Shown piece after piece: positions 12,401-23,671 of a stretch of 64,000 nucleotides of DNA. The translations under genes and the position numbers were made by a program. Origin of the DNA: Endothia cerciana (taxonomy: Eukaryota > Ascomycota > Sordariomycetes > Diaporthales > Cryphonectriaceae); contig JALRMH010000007.1 in NCBI GenBank assembly GCA_026119935.1, forward strand, positions 859,097 through 923,096, given 5' to 3'. Position 1 is the stretch's first letter. Every line of letters begins with the position of its first letter. The notes under the pieces were generated by a model that saw only the letters and a program-made list of their open reading frames with translations, ran no database searches and was not told where the DNA came from.

Positions 12401-13023
12401 AACGAAGAGCTGCCTCCTGCACCCCCCAGACCACTAGGCTTGAAGGGTGCAATCGGCGGCGCAGCAGGCTTGTTGAAAGCAGCGATGCGGTCTTTGAAGG
12501 AGCTGCTAGCCTGCTTCTCTGAGACAGGAGGCGGGCCACGCTTGGCGGGCGCTGCTTGTGGAGGAGACTGGGCGAGGAACGCGGCGGCGGGGGCTCGAGG
12601 TGGCGAAGACGGAAGCACGGGCTCAGCTGCCTTCGGCGCAGGAGGAGAGGTTGGAGCTACGGGCTCGGCAGCTGGCGGAGGTGGCGGAGGTGGCGGGCTG
12701 GGCAGCACCTCCTCTACGTCGACCGCCGGCGCAGGAGGCGAGCCGGGTTCCTCGGGAGTGACGGCAGGTTCTTCTGGAGCTGGCTCGGGTTCCTTCTTCG
12801 GCCTCGCTCGAGTTGGGCGCGGCGGAGCAACGGGCTCATACTTCTCGACAAAGTTGCGCGGGAAAATGCCTTCCTGCTTGGCACCAGACTCGTCGACGTA
12901 CTCGCCGGTGTACCAGTCGGCGTCCTCCTCGTCCGTGACCGTTATGATCTGACCAATGCCAAATTGCAGGTCGTCCTCGTGGGGGGAGGAGTACTCGTAG
13001 ATAGCTTTGACCTTGAACGACAT
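9454..13023 (-). CDS. BBC1: Bbc1/Mti1-type SH3 protein (myosin-I regulator)
   Basis: Exons 13023-11370, 11314-11246 and 11195-9454 encode 1154 aa, close to the 1157 aa of yeast Bbc1. An SH3 domain fills residues about 3-62 (from FKVKAIYEY to FPRNFVEKYEP). A long disordered Pro/Glu/Lys-rich middle follows, with an acidic Asp/Glu run near 430 and four tandem SPRxP-type repeats near 625-650. The C-terminal domain, about 898-1154, matches the Bbc1/Aim3 family (GWWMQPKGLPP, later VWEQGRESKKVKIESFRLDDLR). In yeast Bbc1 acts at cortical actin patches, where it binds type-I myosin and restrains WASP/Arp2/3-driven actin assembly during endocytosis. The first intron (55 bp, weak GTAGGA donor, GTGCTGAT branch) is needed: without it the frame stops after MNPF. 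The second intron is 50 bp with a GTATGT donor. The start is the ATG directly before the SH3 domain. Confidence 0.93.
10975..11040 (-). repeat. Tandem 18-bp coding repeats in BBC1
   Basis: About four imperfect copies of an 18-bp unit encode successive Ser-Pro-Arg-(Val/Ala)-Pro steps in the proline-rich middle of Bbc1. The repeats are in frame, so copy-number change would lengthen the linker by six residues at a time. Pro-rich repeats of this kind are typical SH3 ligands. Confidence 0.7.
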
Positions 13024-14314
13024 GATGATGCGGCCCGGGCCAAGGTGAGGGAGGTGATGCGTTCGCGCTGTCACCGCCCTTGGGGTGTACTGCGTAATGC
13101 GACCCTCTGATATAGGAGCACCTCGGGGAGGTGGGGGGAGCACTTGCAGTCGTAGTTGCAGATGCGAGAGGCGACGTTCGGCTGGCGCAGGCAAGCAAAT
13201 CGGAAGACAGAAGTCTACGATGATGATTCTAAGGTGTGATAAAGACTGATGACGAGAAGACGCGGGCTGCAACGCTGAGACTTGGGGGAGCAGCCCGTAA
13301 GCTTGACCAGAAGAAAGGAAACCACGGAGACGCTTGCTTCCTGGGCCGATCGGTCAGGAGCTCCAGGCAGATTTAAGGCGGGACGGCGGGACGCTGCGGT
13401 CGAAGCTAGGAGCCGACGTCAGCGCATTAACACAAAAGATAGAGGCGCAACGTCAAATCCAATCCAACCACACGACGACATCCCTCCCGTCTTGTGTACT
13501 GTGATACCACGGGTACCCATATGAGCAACAGAGCCGCTCTTGCACTCAGACGGCAGCGGACTCAATGACAGTCCTGAAATGCAAAGGGCCAAACATACCA
13601 CCAGTCGCACCAGCACCAGGTTTCTTGAAGACTCCTGTCTCCCTCTCCTCCTCTCTCTCTCTCTCTCTCTCTCTGGAAGCACCCGGTGAGCAAATATAGT
13701 TCGTCTGCCCGCGCGATCTTGGGTGCAGGGGCCGAGGAGCGGAGGACGGCGGAAGGAAAGGGGGCCGTAGGGGAGTGGACCGGATGATGTCGTCCACGCG
13801 GGGGTAGTAAAATCAGCTACCACCGTCGTCCGATCTTATGGTGACGGCATCAGCTCATGCAAAACACATAAGACAGACGCCCTTGACTATGCAGTCGGCA
13901 GGACAGCGTTTTGTAAGGCCTTGTATCCAGAAACAGTTGAGGGCGACTGGCGGGTGGTGGGGAGCGCTGGAGTCAACCGGAGAGGAGGACTGTGCATTAG
14001 TCTCCTGGGCATATCTGACACTGTGGCAGGACGCATGAAAATAGCTAACGTAGCCCCACCATTTGACGTTTGCAAGGCGCGACCAAGAAAGTCGTGCACC
14101 ACAGCCTCGCCTCGGTCCCAAGATTGAGAAGCATTGCCAGCTTCGCGTTCAACCACCCCAGACACCGAATCTCTAGGGCGACAACGTGGTTTCTCGTCTT
14201 AACTCTTCAGGGCATTGGCCCATCCTGTCCTGCTGGGTACAAAGTGTCTACCTCGTCTTGGCCGCGACATTAGCCGCAGCAACCGCCATCCCGTCTTTCG
14301 CCCGCCATACCACA
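13024..14314. promoter_or_regulatory. Divergent promoter region BBC1 / RTR1
   Basis: 1.3 kb between divergently transcribed genes, presumably holding both promoters. A (CT)12 microsatellite lies at 13651-13674. Frames are open upstream in both genes (BBC1 back to 13272, RTR1 back to 14186), so each coding region has an in-frame upstream extension; I prefer the downstream starts, at the SH3 domain and at a good CACAATGGC context respectively. No other gene seen. Confidence 0.5.
13651..13674. repeat. (CT)12 microsatellite
   Basis: Perfect CT dinucleotide repeat preceded by further CT-rich sequence, about 630 bp upstream of the BBC1 start on the opposite strand, where it reads as GA. Confidence 0.9.
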
Positions 14315-15232
14315 ATGGCCTCACGAGCGACGAAGCCCGTCAAGGGCATCCTCAAGAAGTCCAAGACCAGCGCAGCAGAACAAGAGCAACTAAGAACATC
14401 ATCAGCCCAACCTGATGCCCGCGCCGTAGCGCTTCACCACGCGCGCCTCCTCCAAGACAGAAAGGACATCGAGTCGCTTATCTTCAATCACATCCTAACC
14501 CTGCTCGACCTCCCCTTGCACCCCTCCTACCCAGCCTCGTCCCCACACCCCTCCGATATCGACACCTTCCTCTCGCTCGTCCGCATCTTCCAGCCGTCCG
14601 ACTACGACGACCTGATCACGGAGCGGAACGTGAACGAGAACAAGTGCGGTTACGCTTTGTGTCCCAACCAACGTCGCAAGTACAAGGGCGCCGGGACGTA
14701 CAAGCTGGTGAACCAGGGCAGGAAGGACTTTGACATCGTCGAGACGAAAGAGCTGGAGAAGTGGTGCAGCACGGGGTGTACGCGCCGGGCCCTCTGGGTA
14801 AAGGTACAGCTCAACGAGACGGCCGCCTGGGAGAGGGTGGGTCTGCCGGAGTTGAGGGTTGAACTGTATCCTGAGAAGGAGGGAGAGGATAAGGAACAGT
14901 CTGCTGCTTCTACCACCGCCAGTGGAGGTGGCTCGGAGACAAGCAACGCCCAGCGAGGCAGCCAGAATGAGCCTGAGAGGCTGGCTACCGAGATGGCCAG
15001 GATGCAGCTCGAGCAGGATCGGAAGGCTGCGAAGAATGATGCTGCTCTGGCCCTCGAGAGAGGTGATGGTGCCAAGGAAGCGCCTAGTCGCTCTGTGGAC
15101 ATTGTCATCCGCGAAAAGAAGGTGACCACCATGGCCGAGGCCCCATCTCTCGGTGACAATACCATCGAGGGCTACAAGTTGAAGTTTGGGACCAAGGCTG
15201 GAGATGCTTCTGAGCCCAAGGAGAATTCTTGA
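14315..15232 (+). CDS. RTR1: Rtr1/RPAP2-type RNA polymerase II CTD phosphatase
   Basis: A single exon encodes 305 aa. Residues about 60-175 carry the Rtr1/RPAP2 zinc domain: NENKCGYALCPN near 107-118 and EKWCSTGCTRRALW near 148-161 supply the four expected zinc-binding cysteines. The C-terminal third is low-complexity, Glu/Ser-rich, with a short conserved-looking end (GYKLKFGTK). Rtr1 proteins bind RNA polymerase II, are implicated in removing Ser5 phosphate from its C-terminal repeat during the initiation-to-elongation switch, and help bring Pol II into the nucleus. The ATG at 14315 (context CACAATGGC) is preferred over an in-frame ATG at 14186, which would add a 43-residue non-conserved hydrophobic leader. 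The length is near that of short fungal members of the family. Confidence 0.9.
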   Translation: MASRATKPVKGILKKSKTSAAEQEQLRTSSAQPDARAVALHHARLLQDRKDIESLIFNHILTLLDLPLHPSYPASSPHPSDIDTFLSLVRIFQPSDYDDLITERNVNENKCGYALCPNQRRKYKGAGTYKLVNQGRKDFDIVETKELEKWCSTGCTRRALWVKVQLNETAAWERVGLPELRVELYPEKEGEDKEQSAASTTASGGGSETSNAQRGSQNEPERLATEMARMQLEQDRKAAKNDAALALERGDGAKEAPSRSVDIVIREKKVTTMAEAPSLGDNTIEGYKLKFGTKAGDASEPKENS

Positions 15233-15756
15233 CTGTAGGGCTGCGGATATAGGCTCTTGCAGACTATTAAGGGACACTGGAGATACGTTTCAAATTTACG
15301 ATACCCACATAGAGAGGCCAAAATGGAGACGCATCAATGAGAGGATGCGATGCCTCTTGACAGATTTCCGTAAAGACAGGTCCCTGTTAAGAGAACCGAG
15401 AGGAGTGACAGATCCAAGCCGCGTATGGATGGAATTCAGACATGATCACCACGTCGCAGGAGTGGAAGAGAATTGGCAATCAAGCATCTTCTCCGGAATT
15501 ACCCAAGAGAATCAGCGACACCTTGTAGGAGCACGAGATCTGCATTGGATCTAGCTGGTAAAGCTCACTACCTTCCATGTTGGCAGCAGTAGATGTGCCG
15601 CGGACGCCAGAGACGCCACAACCCTGTATCCCCCCAAACCAAGCCTTATATCCGGATCATTTTCCCTCATGCATTTTGTGATGTTTGTTTGTGTTGTTGG
15701 TATCCTCGTCGCCGTCGCACCGTTCATGTTCGGGTTGGTATCGTGGAGGAGAGCAC
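15233..15756. other. Convergent 3' region RTR1 / RPS17
   Basis: 524 bp between the stop codons of two convergent genes; it should contain both 3' untranslated regions. No further feature seen. A 122-codon frame at 15186-15554 overlaps the end of RTR1 and looks like chance. Confidence 0.6.
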
Positions 15757-16380
15757 CTAGTCGCGGCGGGGAGGACGGTCACCGAAGCGGCGGCCGCCAC
15801 GCTCCTGGGGCTGGGCCTGGTGGACCTGGTTGATAGTGACAGGGACGGAGTCGAACTATTCAGAGAGAGGGAATCAAGTCAGCCTCCCACATCACTCTCA
15901 CAAACGAAGACTGATGATAGTTGGAGGATTAAACTTACGCCGAGGTGCTTGAGCAGAGCCTTGGTGTCCTGGTCGACCTCAAGCTGGCCAGACTCGGTAG
16001 TCTGGGTGAAGTCGAGGGCGGACACCTCAGGAACGTACTGATCCTTGCGCTCACGCTCCTCCTCCTGCAGCTTGAAGGAGATACCACGGACTGGACCCTG
16101 CTGGATACGCTTCATCAAGTGGGTGGTGTAGCCGGCAATCTGTTCCAAAGTCTGTCAATTTCCATCGCCTCACCAGCGGCATCCGCGGATCCAGGTCCAT
16201 TTCCGCATCCTGAATGGTATCGTCCTAACACACCTTGTTGCGCAGGCGCTTGGACGCAATGATGGCAATCTCATCGCAGATTCTCTTGTTGGTCTCGAAG
16301 TCCAGGGTGAGCTTGGGGTAGTACCGCTCAATGATGACCTTGGCGGACTTCTTGACAGTCTTGGTACGAACGCGACCCAT
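15757..16380 (-). CDS. RPS17: 40S ribosomal protein S17
   Basis: Exons 16380-16234, 16139-15939 and 15855-15757 give 148 aa, the normal size for eukaryotic eS17. The start MGRVRTKTVKKSAKVIIERY and the segment GYTTHLMKRIQQGPVRGISF are hallmark eS17 sequences. Introns have GTGTGT and GTAAGT donors and CAG and TAG acceptors; the first falls after RLRNK and the second after KHLG. The C-terminal tail is Arg/Gly/Pro-rich. The protein is a structural component of the small cytosolic ribosomal subunit near the 40S beak. Multiple introns in a short ribosomal protein gene are usual in this group. Confidence 0.97.
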
Positions 16381-16816
16381 TTTGACGGTGTTGGGGGGGG
16401 ATTGGAGGTTGTCGACGGAAAGAAATTTGGATGGGTTGTCGTGTTGAGCGTTGGTTATCAAGATTCTCTTGGGAGTTCAATTGCTAGGTTCAAAGTTCGC
16501 TCCTGCCGCTGAGGGTGGGCTATGGAGGGCCCGTGCGTAAGGGCAGAAAAGCACGTGACATACCGTCAGGTGATGGCCCCTCGCGGCCCTCTACGGGCTT
16601 CGCTCCAGTGAAACGGGCTACATGGTTGCAGGTGAACCGCAAGGGAACTTTGGAATGCCAGATTGGCTGATCTTTAGAGCTATTCATTTGCGAGATATAT
16701 GTTTCTATTCCCACCGTCTACGTACTATACAGGTCGAGGTCCTTTTGTAGCATGGATATGCGGAACATTTAGAATGGCTTATATTCCTCTGTAACTTCAG
16801 CCCCTCCATCAAATCC
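16381..16816. other. Intergenic region upstream of RPS17
   Basis: 436 bp that must hold the RPS17 promoter and the 3' end of MRP51, both minus-strand. A G run of eight lies at 16391-16400 just upstream of the RPS17 ATG in the leader. No gene seen. Confidence 0.5.
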
Positions 16817-18232
16817 TCATGATTTCTTATGCCGCGGTCTTTCTTCCCAATCTAACCCGTATGTAGCTGAGCTACCGTCTTTCCAAGTAGATCTTCCCCG
16901 GAGTACTTTCGCGGATCTCGGAACTCTGAGCTGCATGGCCTCTTCCACCGGGTTCTCTACTGCTTGGTGGTATAACTGCCGCTCACCCTCCATCTCCCCC
17001 TGCACCATCTTCGCCTGTCGCTCCGCCCCTTCAATATTCAGGATAGGACGACCACCAGAGTTGACCTGGGCGGATACGACGTTGACCCAGACCTTGGCGC
17101 CGCCAGCCAACTTGAAGTCGGGCTTCTCATTCTTGTTGAAGAATGCCGATTTGACAATGGGTGATGACGCGACGAACCCGCCCACCCCCAAACTCGCGTT
17201 CTGGCCCTGCTCAAGGTTCATGACTCTAGCCTTTACGGCCCTGTGCTTCTGCTGCGGCCCGTAGACAGGATGGTTCTCGAGAAATGCATTGGTCCGTAGA
17301 TATGACAGGCCAGCCGATGGGTGGGTAGCTGGCGGTCCATCTCTCGCATAAGGATTCGGCGTGCTGTATTGCTTTGTCTGGCCCGGTGCCAGAGTGCCCA
17401 ATTGATCCGCCACGTTCGTCGGCTCGATGGGCGCGAGGTCGAGGAACTTTCCAACGAGTTCGTAGAGTACCTGGCGATACTCACGGGCCTCACGGAGAAA
17501 TTCGAGGACGTGCTCGTCCGTGACCTCTTCCGGCCGCATATCTGGGACCTCCTTGTCAAGGCCCTCATCCATGGCGCGCTGCCTCGCTTTCTTGGTCAGG
17601 TCAAGAGCGAGATGTGGGCGCAGAAAATGGCGGAACTCTCCCCTCCTCCCGCGGACTTCCCTCTTCAGATAGGTCTGGAATTCGCCTTCGGTCAAATTGG
17701 CAAGCCATGGCCCCTTGAACTTCCAGCGCTTGTGCCCGGCCTTGTCAATCCTTTCCATATCATCGATTGCGGTAAAATCGTACTTGTCTTCGAACACCGA
17801 CTCCAGCGCGTCGTCATTTTTCATCAGTAAGCGTGGGCCCTGGCCCTCCATGCTCGCGTTGTGTGGCAGCAAGACGGCTATGTTCATCTCTTGCCATTTC
17901 TCTAGTGACAGCGTATGATCCGCCGCCGAGGTGAAGTCGGTGACATGTTCTAGCGAGTCGACCTGCTTGACACGGAGATAGGGTGTGCTTGTCTTGGCCG
18001 TTGACCTCAAAGGGAAATTCCTCTTGAAGCCCCAATCCCCGCGCTGTCGGAAGGTCTCTGGGACCGTGACTGTCTGTAGGGTTGGGTACGCGGCGGTCGC
18101 GGTGTCGGAGTTGTAGCTGGTCGCGGCTTGGTAGTCGCCGGGCGGCGGTGGTATTGCTGAGGGCAGGGAGAACATGCGTGACGCTCGGAGAAGCGCACCC
18201 CCGGGCGACAGACTCCTACCTGCTGTCGCCAT
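16817..18232 (-). CDS. MRP51: Mitochondrial small-subunit ribosomal protein Mrp51
   Basis: A single exon encodes 471 aa from the ATG at 18232; the open frame extends two codons further but has no ATG there. The N-terminus (SLSPGGALLRASRMFSLP, then YPTLQTVTVPETFRQRGDWG followed by KRNFPLRST) matches the fungal Mrp51 family (Pfam Mit_ribos_Mrp51). A central part with VKQVDSLEHVTDF and SAADHTLSLEKWQEM is also typical. In yeast Mrp51 is a mitoribosome small-subunit protein needed for translation of COX2 and COX3 mRNAs, and lies where bacterial bS1 contacts the mRNA exit. The N-terminal ~15 residues are basic and hydroxylated, consistent with import into mitochondria. No introns. Confidence 0.9.
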   Translation of the reverse strand: MATAGRSLSPGGALLRASRMFSLPSAIPPPPGDYQAATSYNSDTATAAYPTLQTVTVPETFRQRGDWGFKRNFPLRSTAKTSTPYLRVKQVDSLEHVTDFTSAADHTLSLEKWQEMNIAVLLPHNASMEGQGPRLLMKNDDALESVFEDKYDFTAIDDMERIDKAGHKRWKFKGPWLANLTEGEFQTYLKREVRGRRGEFRHFLRPHLALDLTKKARQRAMDEGLDKEVPDMRPEEVTDEHVLEFLREAREYRQVLYELVGKFLDLAPIEPTNVADQLGTLAPGQTKQYSTPNPYARDGPPATHPSAGLSYLRTNAFLENHPVYGPQQKHRAVKARVMNLEQGQNASLGVGGFVASSPIVKSAFFNKNEKPDFKLAGGAKVWVNVVSAQVNSGGRPILNIEGAERQAKMVQGEMEGERQLYHQAVENPVEEAMQLRVPRSAKVLRGRSTWKDGSSATYGLDWEERPRHKKS

Positions 18233-19809
18233 TGTCAAGTGCGACTGCTCCCTCCAGCAGCTCCAGGTCGAGGATGCTGCGCAGCTTGGAGATGCGAGTG
18301 GAAGGGTGTTCGACCTGACGTCTGCAGAGAAAATGTTCAGCGCGGCAAACAGTCAACGGCAGCCACACAATTGGTCTGCTCGGCTGGACCCACACGGTCC
18401 GAGCTCGAGCTACACACTACTGGAAGCTCTTTGGTCTCTGTCCCCATCCCCCCCCCCCGAAAAAAGGAGCAAAAAAAAAAATTCAATGCCAGGTTAACTA
18501 CTTGCTAGCTGCCGGTCCGCAACGAATGGACAGGTGGGTATACGCCGAGGCAAATACGGTCACTTCGCCATAGAATACTTAACAAACAGTTCCTCATACG
18601 AGGTCATCCGATAGGAGAGGCTAACCTGCAAGTGGGAGCATATCTGGAGGGAGGATGACTGTGATGGGACATCATTATTTCCGGGCGGTCGAGCTTTGAA
18701 AGGCACGGCCGGGGGTATTCATGAGCTTTTGAGTCACTGCTCAGAACAGTCTTCGTACTTATTTATCTTGATATGTGTTGAGGTGATAGTGGCATCCAGT
18801 TATGTCTGTCCTGTTGTCTACTTGACAGTCCCACTTGCCCAGACCGGACCTCGATGGAGTTGCTGCTGAAAAAATAAACACTTCCCTTTCATAATTATAC
18901 CTTCGTGGACAATGACGGCTGCAGAATGATTTTCCTCCATGAAAGAATGCAGATTGACGATACGCTGCTAGAAAGTGCAACGTATGATGATCACTGCTGG
19001 CCTGATACCGGAATTAAGAGGAGACAGCGACGGATGTCCGAGCCTGGTGGATGACAGGAACATGGGATCGAGGCTGTTTTTTTTTTTAGTATCTGACATT
19101 CTGAACATGAGAGGACGAGCCGGTCGATAGGCCTCCATCTGGCTGCGATGTAGCCTGTGCTACGCACATAGACGGTACTGTAGCAACGGGCTACCACGCT
19201 AATGGAGGGGCAAATACATGCCACGAGGGCAGCTTAGGGCCAACCCTGAGGGTTGAATCAGTGGCCCTTCAGTCCCGTTTGGAGATTGCAAGTGAAGTGT
19301 CGACCTGCTGTGCCCACTGCAAAGCCGGAAGTCTGGCCAGGATTGGATTACAAAATCTGTTGCTGGGTGCGGGGCAACCTTGGGACGCACTTTCTTTCGT
19401 TTCTCCCCCTCCAACCCGCCTTTTCCACTTCCTCCCTCCCGACCCTTCCTTCTCGCCAGCGCAAGCCTTGACGGCGAGATCTTGTACGTACCCTCCCATA
19501 GTCTTTCCATCTCCCACTGAGCAACAGGCTATCGTGTCGATCTCAGTCGGTGTTTGACTCACCCGCCGAGAGCTTCGGTCGCCGGTCAACAGTCATCACA
19601 TTGGAGCTAACGAACCCCGCGCGCAGTCTTTTTTCTTCTCTCAACCCGCAGAGCAAACTCTCGAGTTTTGAGTCTGCCCGGCGTGCCGAAATTTCCTGTC
19701 GCCGCCAACCCAAATATTTTCCCGGTGCCGTTCTCGAGGCATCAATTCACCATCCCACACAACAAGACCCGATTTCATTCAGACAGGTTCCTTTGTCAAA
19801 ACCGTCAAA
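18233..19809 (+). promoter_or_regulatory. EF2 promoter and 5' leader region
   Basis: 1.6 kb between the divergent MRP51 and EF2 genes. A strong pyrimidine-rich tract at about 19385-19450, on the EF2 strand, is typical of highly expressed fungal genes and probably sits just upstream of the transcription start. A pure C run lies at 18448-18458, followed by A-rich sequence, and a run of T at 19077-19086. No additional gene is supported. Confidence 0.5.
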
Positions 19810-22736
19810 ATGGTCAAGTGAGTCCTGTTACCACCACATCTGCTGATGCCTGACCTCTACACCGACACACCCGATCAAGAGAGAGCACTGCTACCCAATC
19901 CTCCCAACAATGACAATCACCACCCCCCAACAACGTCCTCTTCCATGGGGGGACAGGAACACCGACCAATCTGGAGGGTGGCACTTTGCTAACCTGGATC
20001 CTTCTCTCCCTCCGCAGCTTCACGGTCGATGAGATCCACGGTCTCATGAAGAAGCCGTCCAATGTGCGTAACATGAGTGTTATTGCTCATGTCGACCACG
20101 GCAAATCTACCCTGACGGACTCCCTTCTGGCCAAGGCCGGTATCATCTCTACCGGGAAGGCTGGTGATGCCCGTGCTACCGATACTCGTGCCGACGAGCA
20201 GGAGCGTACGTCTTGCTATAGCCTTGATACCTTGGCCGGTGTGGGGCGGGACAGCATGCTGACGATGAAGCAGGTGGTATCACGATCAAGTCGACCGCCA
20301 TCTCCCTGTACGCTACTCTCCCCGAAGCCGAGGATCTCAAGGACATCAATGGTCAGGAGTCCGACGGTACCGACTTCTTGATCAACCTGATCGACTCCCC
20401 CGGTCACGTTGACTTCTCTTCCGAGGTCACTGCTGCTCTGCGTGTCACTGACGGTGCTCTCGTTGGTAAGCATTCATCTGATAAGTCTCTAGACCAACTC
20501 AGCGTACTAACCCTTACATTAGTCGTCGACACCGTCGAGGGTGTGTGTGTGCAGACCGAGACTGTACTTCGCCAGGCTCTCGGTGAGCGTATCAAGCCCG
20601 TTGTGGTCATCAACAAGGTCGACCGTGCTCTTCTCGAGCTGCAGGTCTCCAAGGAGGACCTGTACCAGTCCTTCTCCCGTACCATCGAGTCCGTTAACGT
20701 CGTCATTTCCACCTACTTCGACAAGACCCTCGGTGATGTCCAGGTCTACCCCGACAAGGGCACTGTTGCCTTTGGATCTGGTCTGCACGGCTGGGCCTTC
20801 ACCATCCGCCAGTTCGCCGTCCGTTACGCCAAGAAGTTCGGTGTCGACCGCAACAAGATGATGGAGCGTCTCTGGGGCGACAACTACTTCAACCCCAAGA
20901 CCAAGAAGTGGACCAAGAACGGAACATACGAGGGCCAGCAGCTCGAGCGTGCCTTCAACCAGTTTATCCTGGACCCCATCTTCAAGATCTTCTCCGCCGT
21001 CATGAACTTCAAGAAGGAAGAGATTGCAACTCTTCTCACGAAGCTCGAGCTCAAGTTGGCTCCTGAGGACCGTGACAAGGAGGGCAAGCAGCTGCTCAAG
21101 GCTGTCATGCGGACCTTCCTCCCCGCCGCTGACTCCCTGCTGGAGATGATGATCCTGCACCTGCCTTCCCCCAAGACCGCCCAGAAGTACCGTGCTGAGA
21201 CTCTGTATGAGGGTCCTCAGGATGACAAGATCTTCGCCTCCATCCGCGACTGCGAGTCCGACCCTGAGAAGGCCGACCTCATGCTCTACGTCTCAAAGAT
21301 GGTGCCCACCTCCGACAAGGGTCGTTTCTACGCCTTCGGTCGTGTCTTCTCCGGCACCGTCAAGTCCGGTGTCAAGGTCCGCATCCAGGGTCCCAACTAT
21401 GTCCCTGGCAAGAAGGAGGACCTTCACGAGAAGGCGATTCAGCGTGTCGTTCTGATGATGGGTGGTAAGGTCGAGGCTATCGATGATATCCCCGCTGGTA
21501 ACATTGTCGGCCTGGTTGGTATTGACCAGTTCCTGCTCAAGTCCGGTACCATCACCACCGACAAGGCTGCCCACAACCTCAAGGTCATGAAGTTCTCCGT
21601 GTCGCCTGTCGTGCAGCGCTCGGTGCAGGTCAAGAACGCCCAGGATCTGCCTAAGTTGGTCGAAGGTCTGAAACGTCTTTCCAAGTCTGATCCTTGCGTC
21701 CTGACCACCACCTCCCCCTCCGGCGAGCACATCGTTGCTGGTGCTGGTGAGCTCCACTTGGAGATTTGCCTGAACGATCTCGAGCACGACCACGCTGGCG
21801 TTCCTCTCATCATCTCCGATCCTGTCGTCCAGTACCGTGAGACTGTTGGTGCCAAGTCTAGCATGACTGCGCTGTCCAAGTCTCCCAACAAACACAACCG
21901 TCTGTACATGGTTGCCGAGCCTCTAGATGAGGAGCTTTCCCTGGCCATTGAGAATGGCAAGGTCACTCCCCGTGACGACTTTAAGGCCCGTGCGCGTGTC
22001 CTCGCTGACGACTTCGGCTGGGATGTCACCGATGCCCGAAAGATCTGGACCTTCGGCCCCGACACCACCGGTGCCAACTTGCTCGTCGACCAGACCAAGG
22101 CCGTCCAGTACCTCAACGAAATCAAGGACTCCGTCGTCTCTGGTTTCCAGTGGGCTACCCGTGAGGGTCCTGTCGCTGAGGAGCCCATGCGCTCCGTGCG
22201 CTGGAACATCCTCGATGTGACCCTGCACGCTGATGCTATTCACCGTGGTGGTGGTCAGCTCATCCCCACTGCCCGTCGTGTCCTGTACGCGGCTGCCCTC
22301 CTCGCCGAGCCGGCTCTCCAGGAGCCTGTGTTCCTGTGTGAGATCCAGGTGCCCGAGCAGGCCATGGGTGGTGTCTACGGTGTCCTCACCCGGAGACGTG
22401 GACACGTCTTTGGTGAGGAGCAGCGCCCCGGTACCCCTCTGTTTACCATCAAGTCCTACCTACCCGTCATGGAGTCTTTCGGCTTCAACGGCGATCTGCG
22501 TGCCGCTACCTCTGGCCAGGCCTTCCCCCAGTCTGTGTTCGACCACTGGCAGCTGCTGCCCGGTGGCTCGCCTCTTGACCCTACTTCCAAGGTCGGTACG
22601 CTTGTGCAGGAGATGCGTAAGCGCAAGGCTATCAAGGTTGAGGTGCCCGGTGTTGAGAACGTAAGCCTTCCTCTAGAGCCTGATTGAGTGACGCACATCT
22701 GCTGACTCTTATCTGCAGTACTACGACAAGCTGTAA
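19810..22736 (+). CDS. EEF2: Translation elongation factor 2 (eEF2)
   Basis: Five exons, 19810-19817, 20018-20205, 20274-20465, 20523-22660 and 22719-22736, encode 847 aa (842 in yeast). The first exon is only 8 nt (Met-Val and two bases of Asn) and the last 18 nt (Tyr-Tyr-Asp-Lys-Leu-stop). The GTPase P-loop AHVDHGKST is at about 26-34, DSPGH follows in exon 3, and INKVD is in exon 4. The diphthamide site, histidine in AIHRGGGQ, is near residue 702. eEF2 translocates tRNA and mRNA on the 80S ribosome with GTP hydrolysis. The usual C-terminal Lys-Leu end is present only if the last intron is spliced; read-through would end ...SLPLEPD. Confidence 0.97.
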
Positions 22737-23671
22737 ACGCCTCTCATCGATGCTCATAGACTTTTCCCGCCGCCTTACATGGCGCATCTCATAGAACGTA
22801 TTCTTCGGCAAGGGTCTAACTCATCTGCAAGAAGCCGGAAGACGGTCTACGATATTAAAATGACGAGAATCTGGGGATGTGGACAGCGAGCGGATGTTGA
22901 GAAGCAAGCACCGGGACACACGAGAAAGTCCATCTCTGAAAGCTTGTGGCCATGCAGGAATTCCATTTTGATCGCGTTGAACCAAGATGAGGCCCTCTGT
23001 GATCACAGCCTGTCTTTTGCGTTAGGCCATTCACAATGCTCTGGTCCTTCGTCAACACCTCCTTGGTGCTCCGTAATCGTGACTTGTCGTATCCCAATCG
23101 CATTCTCCCCTTTTATGCGAGGATTCCTCCCTAGAGTGGTCTTCATCAGATGCCAGCTACCTGTCAACTATGCCAAGCCACCAAGCCTTTGCCTTCCTAG
23201 AGCACAGGTACATGGAGCACCTTATCATTCCTGGGTGCATGATATCAAAGTGCATAATCTAATAAGCACTATCTGCAAGCAGTTTTGAGGGCATTATTGA
23301 ACGGTGAAGAGCGCTTCATCACGGCAAACCCTTCGGGCTGTGTCCTCACTCCGTTCAACAAGTGCAGAAGTGCAGAGATGGAGAAAAGGACCAAGAAGTA
23401 AAAGCTGACACGTCACTTCGGTAGGAGGTTTGGGGCAGGGGCACTGGCAACTATAGTAGGTTGCCAAGGCCTCAACCATACAGTTCGTTCTGTAGGATGC
23501 TGACTGTGTGACGGAGCTGAAGTTGAAGGATGAGGTGCGATTCGCAACGAGGCCAAGCTGAACAGAGGCTGACCTCGTCGTCAAGAAGACCACGCTTTGA
23601 CACACGTTGTAATTGAGCAGAGATTGACCACGACTACACATGCAGACTCACACGCTCCGAGGAATTCCACG
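22737..23671. other. Intergenic, EF2 3' side
   Basis: 935 bp with the EF2 3' untranslated region and the upstream region of the next plus-strand gene. Open frames on both strands are short and overlapping. Nothing else supported. Confidence 0.5.

Noticed and set aside
11540..12952. Plus-strand Ser-rich and Gly-rich frames (239 and 197 codons) opposite BBC1
   Set aside because: Low-complexity mirror of Glu/Asp- and Pro/Ala-coding sequence; not a gene.
14186..14314. Upstream start for RTR1 adding 43 residues
   Set aside because: The extension is hydrophobic and unlike the family; the ATG at 14315 has a better context and begins with the conserved PVKGILKK segment.
20519..22209. Long minus-strand frames across EF2 (213, 200 and 256 codons)
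   Set aside because: Antisense shadows of a strongly codon-biased gene; no start context, domain or intron.
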